The notes under the pieces were generated by a model, which was given only the letters and a program-made list of their open reading frames with translations, was not told the DNA's origin and made no database searches. A DNA stretch of 64,000 nucleotides from Solimonas sp040066175 (lineage in GTDB: Bacteria; Pseudomonadota; Gammaproteobacteria; Nevskiales; Nevskiaceae): NCBI RefSeq assembly GCF_040066175.1, contig NZ_JBEAAM010000001.1:62001-126000 (forward strand), given 5' to 3'. The translations under genes were made by a program, and so were the position numbers. This document shows, piece by piece, positions 38,444 to 46,338 of the stretch (positions are counted from its first letter, which is position 1; each line of letters begins with the position of its first letter).

Positions 38444-39639
38444 TCGCGGCACTCGCGACCGGTCTGCCCGCCACCGCGAAGGCCGGCATCGTCTTCACGC
38501 CGCACCTGTCGGAGTACTCACGCCTCGCACCGGGCCAGTACACCGAATTCACGCTGATCACGACCGAGATCGAGGAGGTCTATGACCGCGAAGGCAGGAA
38601 GGTGCATGTCGGTGCGCCGTTCATCCCGCCCGGCGACAGCGTCGATGCGACGCTGCTGCTGCTCAAGTACCTGTGGATCGGCAACGTCTTCCGCGACACC
38701 GGCGTCTGGTACCTGAACGACCATCCGCAGTTCTGCCGCATCATCGGCACGCTGGGTCACCAGCAGGCGACCGGCAACGCGGTCAAGCGTGACCTCACCG
38801 CCGGCCAGCACTCCGGTGCGAGCGGACTGGGTGATCTGTTCGGGCTGTGCGGCATCTACGGTGACGAGTACCGCTGGGGTCCGGTCAAGCTCAGCCCGAT
38901 GCTGGCGACGACGGTGAAGTTTCCGATCGGCCGCTACGACACCGAGTCCTTGCTCAACACCGGCACGAACTACTGGAGCTACATCCCGCAGTTCGCCGTT
39001 CACGGCGAGCTGTTCGGGCGCGTCTATCTCGATGGCACCTTCGCCTGGCAGTTCAACGGCCGCAACGACACGCCGGCCTTCGGCGGGCTCACGCCGACAC
39101 GGCCGGCCGACGTGCGCAACCTCGAGATCAACGCGGCGTGGAAGTTCAATGAACACTGGTTCGCCGATGTCGGCTGGTCGCACCGCGAAACCGTCGGCCC
39201 GAACCGCTACGAGAAGTACTCGCTCAACATCAAGGACCAGCCGCTGCCGCCGACCAGCGCCTGCAACTCCACCGGCAATCTGCTCGGCGTGGTCGTGCCG
39301 CCCGAGATCTGCAACTCGGCCGAGTACTTCTATCTCAGACCGCGACCCGGACCGTACGAGGATCGCGGCGTCGAAGGCACGCTGCTGACCGCGGGGCTCT
39401 ACTACATCTATCGCACCTCGACCGTGCTCAACCTGCGCGTCGCCAAGCCGATCTCCGGCCGCGGCGGCCAGATCGACGCGATCTACGACGTCTATGCGCA
39501 GGACCCGGACAGCCCCGGCGCTACGCCGATCCCCGGCGCGGCGCAGACCTCGACGCAGAACGCAGTGCAGGAAGCCGCGGCGGTATCGGCCTCGCCTTAC
39601 CTGGAGCTGCGCATGGTCTACCTGTTCTGGGCACCGTGA
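38422..39639 (+). CDS. Outer-membrane beta-barrel, MetA-type transporter family (second of two)
   Basis: This 405-residue protein has a signal peptide (MRRLLPLIAALATGLPATAK). Its barrel has the same family pattern as the preceding gene: GASGLGDLFGLCGIY, KLSPMLATTVKFPIGRYD, LLNTGTNYWSYIPQFAVHGE, FADVGWSHRETVG, LLTAGLYYIYRTSTVLNLR, and an aromatic end (YLELRMVYLFWAP). It overlaps the first barrel gene by 22 nt. Two tandem but divergent barrels suggest either two entry ports or one import and one export channel. The mature part contains several cysteines (for example HPQFCRIIG, GLCGIYG) that might form disulphides. Confidence 0.7.
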   Translation: MRRLLPLIAALATGLPATAKAGIVFTPHLSEYSRLAPGQYTEFTLITTEIEEVYDREGRKVHVGAPFIPPGDSVDATLLLLKYLWIGNVFRDTGVWYLNDHPQFCRIIGTLGHQQATGNAVKRDLTAGQHSGASGLGDLFGLCGIYGDEYRWGPVKLSPMLATTVKFPIGRYDTESLLNTGTNYWSYIPQFAVHGELFGRVYLDGTFAWQFNGRNDTPAFGGLTPTRPADVRNLEINAAWKFNEHWFADVGWSHRETVGPNRYEKYSLNIKDQPLPPTSACNSTGNLLGVVVPPEICNSAEYFYLRPRPGPYEDRGVEGTLLTAGLYYIYRTSTVLNLRVAKPISGRGGQIDAIYDVYAQDPDSPGATPIPGAAQTSTQNAVQEAAAVSASPYLELRMVYLFWAP

Positions 39640-41096
39640 TGATGAACATGAAGTCTCCCGTCTCCCGCTTCGCGTTTCCGGTCGGACTGGTCGCGCTGTG
39701 TGCGCTGCTGGGCGCCTGCGCGCCGCGCGAATGGCTGCTGCCGAAGCTCGGCGTCGAAGCGCCGCAGCTGCGCGACTTCCCGGCCGACTTCACCCCGCCG
39801 CTGTCGGCAGAAACCGGACGACCGATGCCGGGTTTCGGCGGCAAGGGTGATTCGCTGCAGCACACGCCGGTGATCTTCATCCACGGCAACACCGTCTCGG
39901 CGCGCTTTTGGCTGCCGGCGCGCGAATACTTCCTGGACGCCGGTTATCAGCCCAACGAGCTGTGGGCACTGGGCTACGGCTGGGACAACGTGCGCTACTT
40001 CGACAGCAACGACCTGTCGGTCGAGAGCGTCGAGCGCATCGTCAACGGCGTCACCGCCTACCTGTCGAAGACCAGCGGTCGCGAAGTGCGGCAGGTCGAT
40101 ATCGTCGCGCACTCCCTGGGCGTCACACTGGTGCGCCAGTGGATGAAGCAGACCAACAGCTGGCACCGCGTGCGCAACTTCGTCGCCGCCTGCGGTGCCA
40201 ACGACGGCGTGTGGACCGCATGGCCCGACGCGCGCGGGCAGAACCGCGTCGTGTCCTACGAGCTGGCACCCGGCAGCCCCTGGCTCGCGCAGCTCAACCG
40301 CGGCGGCGAGACGCCGGGCCCGACGCGTTACATGACGCTGTACGATGGCACCGGCTGGGGGGACGTGCTGTTCCCGCCCCCGAGCCAGGACAGCCCGGCG
40401 CTCGACGGCGCGCACAACGTCGCCTTCAACCGCGAGCACGGCACCTACTTCGACCACCTGGAGCTGCCGCGCGTGCCCGAGACGATGAAGCTCATCGTCG
40501 AGTTCCTGCGTGCGGCGCCGGAACCGCTGCCGATGGAACCCGCACCGGTCATCGTCCGCGACGGCGACGTGCTGCGCACGGATCAGACCGAGGCCAGGCT
40601 GTACTGCGCGCAGGACGGTGACTACCCGTCACTGGCGAGTCCCGCGCAGGAAACCGTCGCGCTGGCCGCCGGATCGCTGACGACGTGCTTCGCGCACAAC
40701 GCCCACAGCGGCTGGTCCAGTCCCATGGCGCACTTCAAACGCGCCGCCACAGCCGTCTCCGACCTGCCGCTGACGCTGCATGCGCAGCCACCGCCGGGGG
40801 CCTACGAGCAGCCGCTGTCGGTCACGCTGGCCGCGAGCGACCCCGAGGCCTACGTGGTGTATAGCATCGCGGGGCCGCCCGGCGCCGGGTCGCCGCTGTA
40901 CCGCGATCCGGTCTATCTCTCCGGTCCGGTGCGCCTGCAGGCGCGGGCGATCGCAGCGGACGGCCGCGTCAGCCCGCCGCTGCAGCTCGACTACGACATC
41001 AGCCTCGAACTGATCGAACGTCGCCACACGCTGCAGCGTCAGTTCGAGCCCGATACCGAAGTCTCCTACGACGCCAGACGCAGGAAAGGCCGATGA
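39639..41096 (+). CDS. Lipid-anchored alpha/beta-hydrolase, lipase class 2/PhaZ7-like, with chitobiase-type C-terminal domain
   Basis: This 485-residue lipoprotein has a lipobox LLGAC with Cys27. The hydrolase domain has TPVIFIHGNTVSARFW (oxyanion region), QVDIVAHSLGVTLVRQW with nucleophile Ser159, and later DGAHNVAFNREHGTYFDHLE, a likely catalytic histidine region. The order and spacing resemble the extracellular PHB depolymerase PhaZ7 and Lipase_2 proteins. After about residue 385 a small beta domain follows (PPPGAYEQPLSVTLAAS, YVVYSIAG) like the CHB_HEX_C_1/Fn3-associated module. I chose ATG 39639 (overlapping the previous stop by one base); 39642 is equally possible. It probably hydrolyses an ester or polyester at the cell surface; the substrate is inferred. 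Confidence 0.8.
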   Translation: MMNMKSPVSRFAFPVGLVALCALLGACAPREWLLPKLGVEAPQLRDFPADFTPPLSAETGRPMPGFGGKGDSLQHTPVIFIHGNTVSARFWLPAREYFLDAGYQPNELWALGYGWDNVRYFDSNDLSVESVERIVNGVTAYLSKTSGREVRQVDIVAHSLGVTLVRQWMKQTNSWHRVRNFVAACGANDGVWTAWPDARGQNRVVSYELAPGSPWLAQLNRGGETPGPTRYMTLYDGTGWGDVLFPPPSQDSPALDGAHNVAFNREHGTYFDHLELPRVPETMKLIVEFLRAAPEPLPMEPAPVIVRDGDVLRTDQTEARLYCAQDGDYPSLASPAQETVALAAGSLTTCFAHNAHSGWSSPMAHFKRAATAVSDLPLTLHAQPPPGAYEQPLSVTLAASDPEAYVVYSIAGPPGAGSPLYRDPVYLSGPVRLQARAIAADGRVSPPLQLDYDISLELIERRHTLQRQFEPDTEVSYDARRRKGR

Positions 41097-41857
41097 GCAC
41101 GCAGATGAACTCCACACCTCTCAAGGCCGTCGTCACCGGCGGCACCGGCGCGATCGGCACCGAGATCTGCCGCGCGCTCGCGCAGACCGGCATGCAGGTC
41201 GTCGCACTGGGCCACCCTGCGGAAGCCAGCCGCATTCCCGAGTGGGAACGGGCGCGTGCGGCCGAAGGGCTGAGTATCGGCGTGGAACTCGCCGATCTCG
41301 CCGACGCCGAGGCGGCCACGCGGGCGATGCAGTGTGCGCAGCAGCGGCTCGGCACGATCGACGTGCTGGTCAACGCCGCCGGCATCACGCGCGATGCGCG
41401 CTTCACGAAAATGACCCTGGAGCAGTGGCGCGCCGTGCTGGCCTCCAACCTCGACAGCGTGTTCCACTGCTGCAAGCCGGTGTTCGCCGACATGTGTGCG
41501 CGCGGCTTCGGCCGCATCGTCAACATCGCCTCGGTCAACGGCCAGAAGGGCCAGTTCGGGCAGGCGAACTACTCCGCGGCGAAGGCCGGCATGCACGGCT
41601 TCACGATGGCACTGGCGCAGGAAGGCGCCCGATACGGCGTGACCGTCAACACGGTCTCGCCGGGCTATGTGCGCACCCCGATGACCGCGGCGATCAAGCC
41701 GGACGTTCTGCAAACGATCGTCGCGCAAGTGCCGGTCGGGCGCATGGCCGAACCGGCGGAGATTGCGCACGTCGTCGCCTTCCTGTGCGCGCCGGAATCC
41801 GGCTACGTCACCGGCGCGAACATTCCGGTGAACGGCGGCCTGTACATGTCGGCCTGA
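41093..41857 (+). CDS. PhbB/FabG-like short-chain reductase (acetoacetyl-CoA reductase type)
   Basis: This 254-residue classical SDR has the cofactor loop TGGTGAIG at residues 15-22, NAAGITRDARFTKM, and the catalytic Ser147, Tyr160 and Lys164. The stretch ASVNGQKGQFGQANYSAAKA is a signature of acetoacetyl-CoA reductases (PhbB) rather than of general FabG, as is MHGFTMALAQEGA. It interconverts (R)-3-hydroxyacyl-CoA and 3-oxoacyl-CoA, usually with NADP(H). The ATG overlaps the esterase stop by 4 nt. In this operon it could oxidise a 3-hydroxyacyl-CoA formed by the ligase, or reduce the product of the KAS III-like enzyme. Confidence 0.88.
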   Translation: MSTQMNSTPLKAVVTGGTGAIGTEICRALAQTGMQVVALGHPAEASRIPEWERARAAEGLSIGVELADLADAEAATRAMQCAQQRLGTIDVLVNAAGITRDARFTKMTLEQWRAVLASNLDSVFHCCKPVFADMCARGFGRIVNIASVNGQKGQFGQANYSAAKAGMHGFTMALAQEGARYGVTVNTVSPGYVRTPMTAAIKPDVLQTIVAQVPVGRMAEPAEIAHVVAFLCAPESGYVTGANIPVNGGLYMSA

Positions 41858-41861
41858 CGCC

Positions 41862-43079
41862 ATGATCACCGCCGCCCAGCGCAGCCAGGTCCTGATCGTC
41901 GCCGCCGCGGCGCTCGGCTACTTCGTCGATCTCTACGACATCGTCATCTTCGGTGTCGTGCGCGTCGCCTCGCTCGCCGAACTCGGCCTGACCGGCGACG
42001 AGAGCACGCGCTGGGGCATCACGCTGCTGAACCTGCAGATGATCGGCATGCTGTTCGGCGGCTTTGCCTGGGGCGTGGTCGGCGACCGCATGGGCCGGCG
42101 CTTCGCGCTGCTGGCGACGATCACGCTGTACTCGCTGGCCAACCTCGCCAACGCCTTGGTCACCAGCGTCGAACAGTACGCGGTCCTGCGTCTGCTGGCC
42201 GGCATCGGCCTGGCGGGCGAACTGGGCGCCGGCGTCACGCTGATCGCCGAACTGCTGCCCAGACACCGGCGCGGCTACGGCACGACGATCATCGCCTTCC
42301 TCGGCCTGCTGGGCGCGCTGACCGCGTCGTTCAGCGGCGATCTGCTGCCGTGGCGCGCGACCTACGCGCTCGGCGGCGGAATGGGCCTGGCGGTGCTCGC
42401 GCTGCGCTGGGCGGTGCTGCAGGAATCGCCGATGTTCGAGCAGCAGCAGGCACGCGGTGGTGGCCGGGCACGGCTGCTGCTGACCCAGCCGCGCCTGGCG
42501 CTGCGCTTCGTCGCGGTCACCGCCGTCGGCGTGCCGATCTGGTATGCCTCGGCGCTGTTCGTGAATTTCGCACCCGAGTTCGGCCGCGCGCTCGGCTTCT
42601 CCGCACCGCTGGCGGTCGCCGACGTCCTGCGCTGGCAATCGGTCGGACTGGCGCTGGGCAGCGCGCTGTCCGGCGTGATCAGCGAAGCGCTGCGCAGCCG
42701 CAAGCGCGTGATCGGCGCCTGCCTCGCACTCATGGCGGCGCTCACGTCGGCGCTGCTGCTCACGCCGGGCCTGAGCGCCAGCGGCTATTGCCTGCTGATG
42801 TTTGCGATGGGCCTCGCCCAGGGCTACTGGACGGTGTTCCTCGGCACCGGCGCCGAGCAGTTCGGCACCAACGTGCGCGCGACGGTGTCCACTTCGGTGC
42901 CCAATCTCGTGCGCGCCGCGACCGTACCGGTGACGCTCGCACTCGGCGCGCTGTCACCGAGCCTCGGCCTGATCCCCGCGACGCTGGCGATCGGCGCGGT
43001 GGTGTTCGTGCTGGCCGCGCTGGCCCTGCTGAGCCTGCGCGAGACCTACGGCATCGAGCTCGACTACGCGGAGACCTGA
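41862..43079 (+). CDS. Major facilitator superfamily transporter
   Basis: This 405-residue inner-membrane protein has 12 predicted helices. It begins with helix 1 (VLIVAAAALGYFVDLYDIVIFG), carries the loop 2-3 signature GVVGDRMGRRFALL, and RLLAGIGLAGELGAGVTLIAE in helix 4, as in the metabolite:H+ symporter/aromatic acid:H+ symporter groups of MFS. It is the last gene of the TetR operon (4 nt after the SDR) and would bring the hydrolysis product into the cytoplasm. Its last 16 bases overlap the 3' end of the convergent MTIP gene. Confidence 0.88.
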   Translation: MITAAQRSQVLIVAAAALGYFVDLYDIVIFGVVRVASLAELGLTGDESTRWGITLLNLQMIGMLFGGFAWGVVGDRMGRRFALLATITLYSLANLANALVTSVEQYAVLRLLAGIGLAGELGAGVTLIAELLPRHRRGYGTTIIAFLGLLGALTASFSGDLLPWRATYALGGGMGLAVLALRWAVLQESPMFEQQQARGGGRARLLLTQPRLALRFVAVTAVGVPIWYASALFVNFAPEFGRALGFSAPLAVADVLRWQSVGLALGSALSGVISEALRSRKRVIGACLALMAALTSALLLTPGLSASGYCLLMFAMGLAQGYWTVFLGTGAEQFGTNVRATVSTSVPNLVRAATVPVTLALGALSPSLGLIPATLAIGAVVFVLAALALLSLRETYGIELDYAET

Positions 43080-43849
43080 GCGAGCACCGGCAGCGCCCGC
43101 TCGAGGATGCCGCGCACCTTGGTCATGCCGGCGTCGATCGACTGCTCGATCTCGGCGTGGATGTCGCCGACGCCCTTGATGCCGGCGGCCCAGTTCACCG
43201 ATACGGCGACGCAGGCGTAGGCGAGACCAAGCTCGGCGGCGAGCGCGGCCTCGGGCATGCCGGTCATGCCGATCATGTCGGCGCCGTCGCGCTGCAGGCG
43301 CCGCACCTCGGCGGCCGACTCCAGGCGCGGCCCCTGCGTCACCGCCATCACGCCGGCGCCGGCGACCGTCACCGACGCCGCCCTGGCGGCATCGAGCAGG
43401 ATCCGCCGCAGGCGCGGCGCATAGGGCTGCGTGAACTCGACGTGCTGGAGCGCACGGCCCTCACGGCCATCCGCATACGTGTGCTCGCGGCCCCAGGTGT
43501 AGTCGATGACATCCTCGGGGATCGCGACCTCGCCCGGCGCGAACCAGTCGGCGATGCCGCCGACCGCGGCGATCGCGACGATGTCGGTCACGCCGGCCTG
43601 CTGCAGCGCCGCGAGGTTGGCGCGGTAGTTGATCGCGTGCGGCGGCAGCTTGTGGCCTTCGCCGTGGCGCGCCAGGAACACCGCGCGCACGCCGTAGGCG
43701 CGGCCGAACAGCAGCGGTGCGCTGGGCACGCCATACGGCGTGCTGACGCTGCGGCGTTCGTCGATCTCCAGTCCCGGCCACTGGTTCATGCCGGTGCCGC
43801 CGATGACGGCGACCAGTGGTGGCGTGCCTGCAGACGACGACGTGCTCAT
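43064..43849 (-). CDS. S-methyl-5'-thioinosine phosphorylase (PNP/MTAP family)
   Basis: This 261-residue phosphorylase resembles PA3004, which splits methylthioinosine in methylthio-adenosine salvage. It begins with phosphate-binding LVAVIGGTGMNQWPGLE, then RAVFLARHGEGHKLPPHAIN, IAAVGGIADWFAPGEVAIPED and GVMAVTQGPRLESAAEV. The nucleoside-binding block DMIGMTGMPEAALAAELGLA is as in the MTAP family, and the Met-Pro-Glu segment is typical of the 6-oxopurine (inosine) type. The ATG at 43849 overlaps the hpt stop by 4 nt. Together with hpt it salvages hypoxanthine. Confidence 0.87.
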   Translation of the reverse strand: MSTSSSAGTPPLVAVIGGTGMNQWPGLEIDERRSVSTPYGVPSAPLLFGRAYGVRAVFLARHGEGHKLPPHAINYRANLAALQQAGVTDIVAIAAVGGIADWFAPGEVAIPEDVIDYTWGREHTYADGREGRALQHVEFTQPYAPRLRRILLDAARAASVTVAGAGVMAVTQGPRLESAAEVRRLQRDGADMIGMTGMPEAALAAELGLAYACVAVSVNWAAGIKGVGDIHAEIEQSIDAGMTKVRGILERALPVLAQVSA

Positions 43850-44403
43850 AAGTCCTTCACCGCGTAAATGGCCGGCAGCTGCCGCCAGTATTCCTTGTAG
43901 TCCATGCCGCAGCCGAACACGTAGCGGTCCTCGACCTGCAGGCCGATGAACTCGGCATGCGCGCCGCGCGCACGGCGGTCGTGCAGCTTCTCCGCCAGCA
44001 CGGCGACCTTGAGCGAGGCCGGCGCGAAGCCGTGCAGCGCGTCGCGGATCGCCATCAGCGTGTGGCCTTCGTCGAGGATGTCGTCGATCACGATGACGTG
44101 CCGGTTCTCGACGCGCGCTGCGTCGGGCTGGCGCTTCCATACCAGGCCACCACCCTGCGTCGCGCCGCGATAGCGCGTCGCATGCAGGTAGTCGATCTCC
44201 AGCGGGAACGCCAGGCGCCGCGCGATCTCGGCGGTCGCCTGCAGCCCGCCGATCATCACGCACAGCAGCAGCGGATTGCGGCCCTCGTACTCGTGCGCGA
44301 TCGCCTGCGCGAGCCGGTCATAGGCCGCCTGCACCGCGTGCTCGTCATGCAGGCAGTCGGCGCTGTGCAGAACCCGCATCGCGGCCTCGGGCGTCGTGCT
44401 CAT
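43846..44403 (-). CDS. hpt: Hypoxanthine(-guanine) phosphoribosyltransferase
   Basis: This 185-residue type I phosphoribosyltransferase converts hypoxanthine (or guanine) and PRPP to the nucleotide. The PRPP loop VIVIDDILDEGHTLMAI near residues 105-120 is canonical, as are LLCVMIGGLQATAEIARRL and DYLHATRYRGAT. The C-terminal VFGCGMDYKEYWRQLPAIYA is family typical. It lies between nagZ and the MTIP gene with a 2-nt gap and a 4-nt overlap, so the two salvage enzymes are coupled: MTIP releases hypoxanthine, Hpt recycles it. Confidence 0.9.
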   Translation of the reverse strand: MSTTPEAAMRVLHSADCLHDEHAVQAAYDRLAQAIAHEYEGRNPLLLCVMIGGLQATAEIARRLAFPLEIDYLHATRYRGATQGGGLVWKRQPDAARVENRHVIVIDDILDEGHTLMAIRDALHGFAPASLKVAVLAEKLHDRRARGAHAEFIGLQVEDRYVFGCGMDYKEYWRQLPAIYAVKDL

Positions 44404-44405
44404 GC

Positions 44406-45392
44406 TCAGTCCACCTCGCGTAGGTACAGGCGCTGCAGCCGCGCCGATGCGGCGCGGTTGGGCTTGAGGTCCTTGAGCGCATCGAGCAGGCCGACGACGG
44501 CGGCGCGGTCGTTGCAGACCGGCAGCATGTCGCAGCCGGCGGCGAGCGCCAGCCGCGCACGCGTCTCCATCGTGCCGGCGACGGCGGCGCCGCCCATCGA
44601 CAGGTCGTCACAGAAGATCGCGCCGCCGAAACCGAGTTCGTGGCGCAGGATGTCGCGGATCCACTTGCGTGACAGCGACGCCGGCGTTTCGTCCACCGCC
44701 GTGTAGCGCACGTGGGCCATCATGATCGATTCGAGACCATCGGCCACGAGAGCCTGGAACGGCAGCAGATCCTGGGCGCGCAGCTCGCCTTCCGGCCGGC
44801 GATCGACCGGCAGTTCGATATGCGAATCGGCCCGCACCGCGCCGTGACCGGGAAAGTGCTTGCCGGTCGCCGCCATGCCGGCGGCGTTGAGACCGGCGCG
44901 AAATTCACGCGCCAGCTCGACGACGAGTTCGCTGCGATCGGCGAAGGCGCGATCACCGATGATCGTGCTGACTCCGTGATCGAGATCGAGCACCGGCGCA
45001 AAGCACAGGTCGATGCCGAAAGCGGACAGCTCGCGGCCGATGGTCTGACCGTAGGCGCGGGCGTCGGCCAGCGCCTGCGCCGGATCTTCGAGATAGCGGC
45101 TGCCGAGCGTGCGCATCGCCGGCACGCGCGAGAAACCGACGCGGAAACGCTGCACGCGCCCGCCTTCGTGATCGACCGCCAGCAGCAGCCGCGGACTGCG
45201 CAGCGCCAGGATGCTGTCGCACAGCACCTTGAGCTGTTCGTGGTCACGGTAGTTGCGCGTGAACAGGATCACGCCGCCGACCAGCGGATGGCTCAGCACC
45301 TCGCGGTCCTCGGCACTCAGTTCCATGCCGCCGACATCGACCATCAGTGGACCCAGCGGGGGGGCTTTCGACTTCTTATTCGTGGAGCTCAA
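44406..45392 (-). CDS. nagZ: Beta-N-acetylhexosaminidase NagZ
   Basis: This 328-residue cytoplasmic GH3 enzyme removes GlcNAc from anhydro-muropeptides in peptidoglycan recycling. Motifs are PLMVDVGGMELSAEDREVL, VGGVILFTRNYRD, LLAVDHEGGRVQRFR, and the histidine/aspartate loop ATGKHFPGHGAVRADSH with the catalytic dyad. The nucleophile region FCDDLSMGGAAV is also present. I propose TTG 45392 as the start because the family begins about 15 residues before VDVGG; ATG 45344 would cut the first strand short. The TTG start overlaps the YkuD gene by 17 nt, and neither start has a strong ribosome binding site. Confidence 0.9.
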   Translation of the reverse strand: MSSTNKKSKAPPLGPLMVDVGGMELSAEDREVLSHPLVGGVILFTRNYRDHEQLKVLCDSILALRSPRLLLAVDHEGGRVQRFRVGFSRVPAMRTLGSRYLEDPAQALADARAYGQTIGRELSAFGIDLCFAPVLDLDHGVSTIIGDRAFADRSELVVELAREFRAGLNAAGMAATGKHFPGHGAVRADSHIELPVDRRPEGELRAQDLLPFQALVADGLESIMMAHVRYTAVDETPASLSRKWIRDILRHELGFGGAIFCDDLSMGGAAVAGTMETRARLALAAGCDMLPVCNDRAAVVGLLDALKDLKPNRAASARLQRLYLREVD

Positions 45393-45855
45393 CTTCGGTT
45401 CTCGGGGGGACCAGCTCGAACAGCTCGATGACATCCTCGTTACGCAGCCGCACGCAGCCCTTCGACTGCGGCGTGCCCAGCGCGTCGGTGTACGGCGTGC
45501 CGTGCAGATAGATATAGCGGCGGAAGGTATCCACGCCGTGGAGACGGTTGCGACCCGGCTCGCAGCCCGACAGCCACAGGATGCGCGACAGGATCCAGTC
45601 GCGGCCCGGCTCGCGCGCGTGCAGCTCCGGCGTCCAGATCTCACCGGTCCAGCGCCGGCCGCGCAGTACCGCGCCGGACGGCAGACCGGCGCCTATCTTC
45701 GCACGCACGATGTGCCGTCCGCGCGGCGTGCACCCGGAACCGGTCCGCTCGCCGCAACCGTTCGTCGCCGTGGACACCGGATACTCCCGCAACAGACCGC
45801 CTTCGTCGCCATACAGGCGCAGCCGCTGCGCGCGGATATCGACTTCAATCCGCAT
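45376..45855 (-). CDS. Leaderless YkuD (L,D-transpeptidase fold) protein
   Basis: This 159-residue protein is a bare YkuD domain with the catalytic motif HG at His118 (YIYLHGTPYTD) and SKGCVRLRNEDVIELF with Cys134 and Arg136. The N-terminus (MRIEVDIRAQRLRLYGDEG) starts straight into the fold with no signal peptide or membrane anchor. Cytoplasmic YkuD proteins such as ElsL of Acinetobacter act as L,D-carboxypeptidases in cell-wall recycling. Its overlap with nagZ supports that reading. It also overlaps the CYTH gene upstream by 11 nt. A secreted L,D-transpeptidase role is unlikely. The cytoplasmic carboxypeptidase role is inference. Confidence 0.85.
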   Translation of the reverse strand: MRIEVDIRAQRLRLYGDEGGLLREYPVSTATNGCGERTGSGCTPRGRHIVRAKIGAGLPSGAVLRGRRWTGEIWTPELHAREPGRDWILSRILWLSGCEPGRNRLHGVDTFRRYIYLHGTPYTDALGTPQSKGCVRLRNEDVIELFELVPPRTEVELHE

Positions 45856-46324
45856 CGTTCCAGGTCCGGCGGGGATGCAGTGCCAGCCACTGGTTGTAAT
45901 AGCGGCGATCGTCGGTGACCTCGCGGCCCAGCCATGCCGGGCGCGCGAAGACCTGATCGACCGTCGCCAGCTCGACCTCGGCGACGATCAGGCCGGCGTT
46001 GTCGTTGAGGAACTCGTCGATCTCCCAGACCAGACCGTCGCGCTCCACATAGTGGCGGATCTTCTCCAGCCGGCCGACGCACAGCGTGTCGAGAATCTCG
46101 CGTCCCTCGGCCAGAGGAATCGCGTATTCGTACTCGGCACGCGCCGCGCCGACCACCGCGGCCTTGATGTTGAGCCGCGCCTGGTCGTTCTCGACGCGCA
46201 CGCGCACCGACGCGCGCCCGGCTTCGCCGGACAGATAACCCTGCCGCATCTCGACCGAGCGCGACACTTCCGCACGCCAGCCGTCGCCGGCCACCAGAAA
46301 CTTGCGTTCGATCTCCAACGCCAT
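45845..46324 (-). CDS. CYTH domain phosphatase (inorganic triphosphatase type)
   Basis: This 159-residue protein starts with MALEIERKFLV, the ExExK signature of CYTH/TTM phosphohydrolases. It continues with RQGYLSGEAGRASVRVRVEN, LNIKAAVVGAARAEYEYAIP, VWEIDEFLNDNAGLIVAEVE and YYNQWLALHP. These supply the tunnel of acidic and basic residues that binds metal and triphosphate. Related small CYTH proteins hydrolyse inorganic tripolyphosphate. It overlaps the YkuD gene by 11 nt and lies 14 nt after rlmD. I chose ATG 46324 because the family begins there. Confidence 0.88.
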   Translation of the reverse strand: MALEIERKFLVAGDGWRAEVSRSVEMRQGYLSGEAGRASVRVRVENDQARLNIKAAVVGAARAEYEYAIPLAEGREILDTLCVGRLEKIRHYVERDGLVWEIDEFLNDNAGLIVAEVELATVDQVFARPAWLGREVTDDRRYYNQWLALHPRRTWNDAD

Positions 46325-46338
46325 CTGCGCCTCCCGCC

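Noticed and set aside
34769..41857. An OleABCD-like olefin/beta-lactone pathway (thiolase, hydrolase, ligase, reductase)
   Set aside because: The ligase is a 505-residue standard acyl-CoA synthetase, the reductase is a classical PhbB-like SDR and not the extended OleD type, and the hydrolase is an exported lipoprotein, unlike cytoplasmic OleB.
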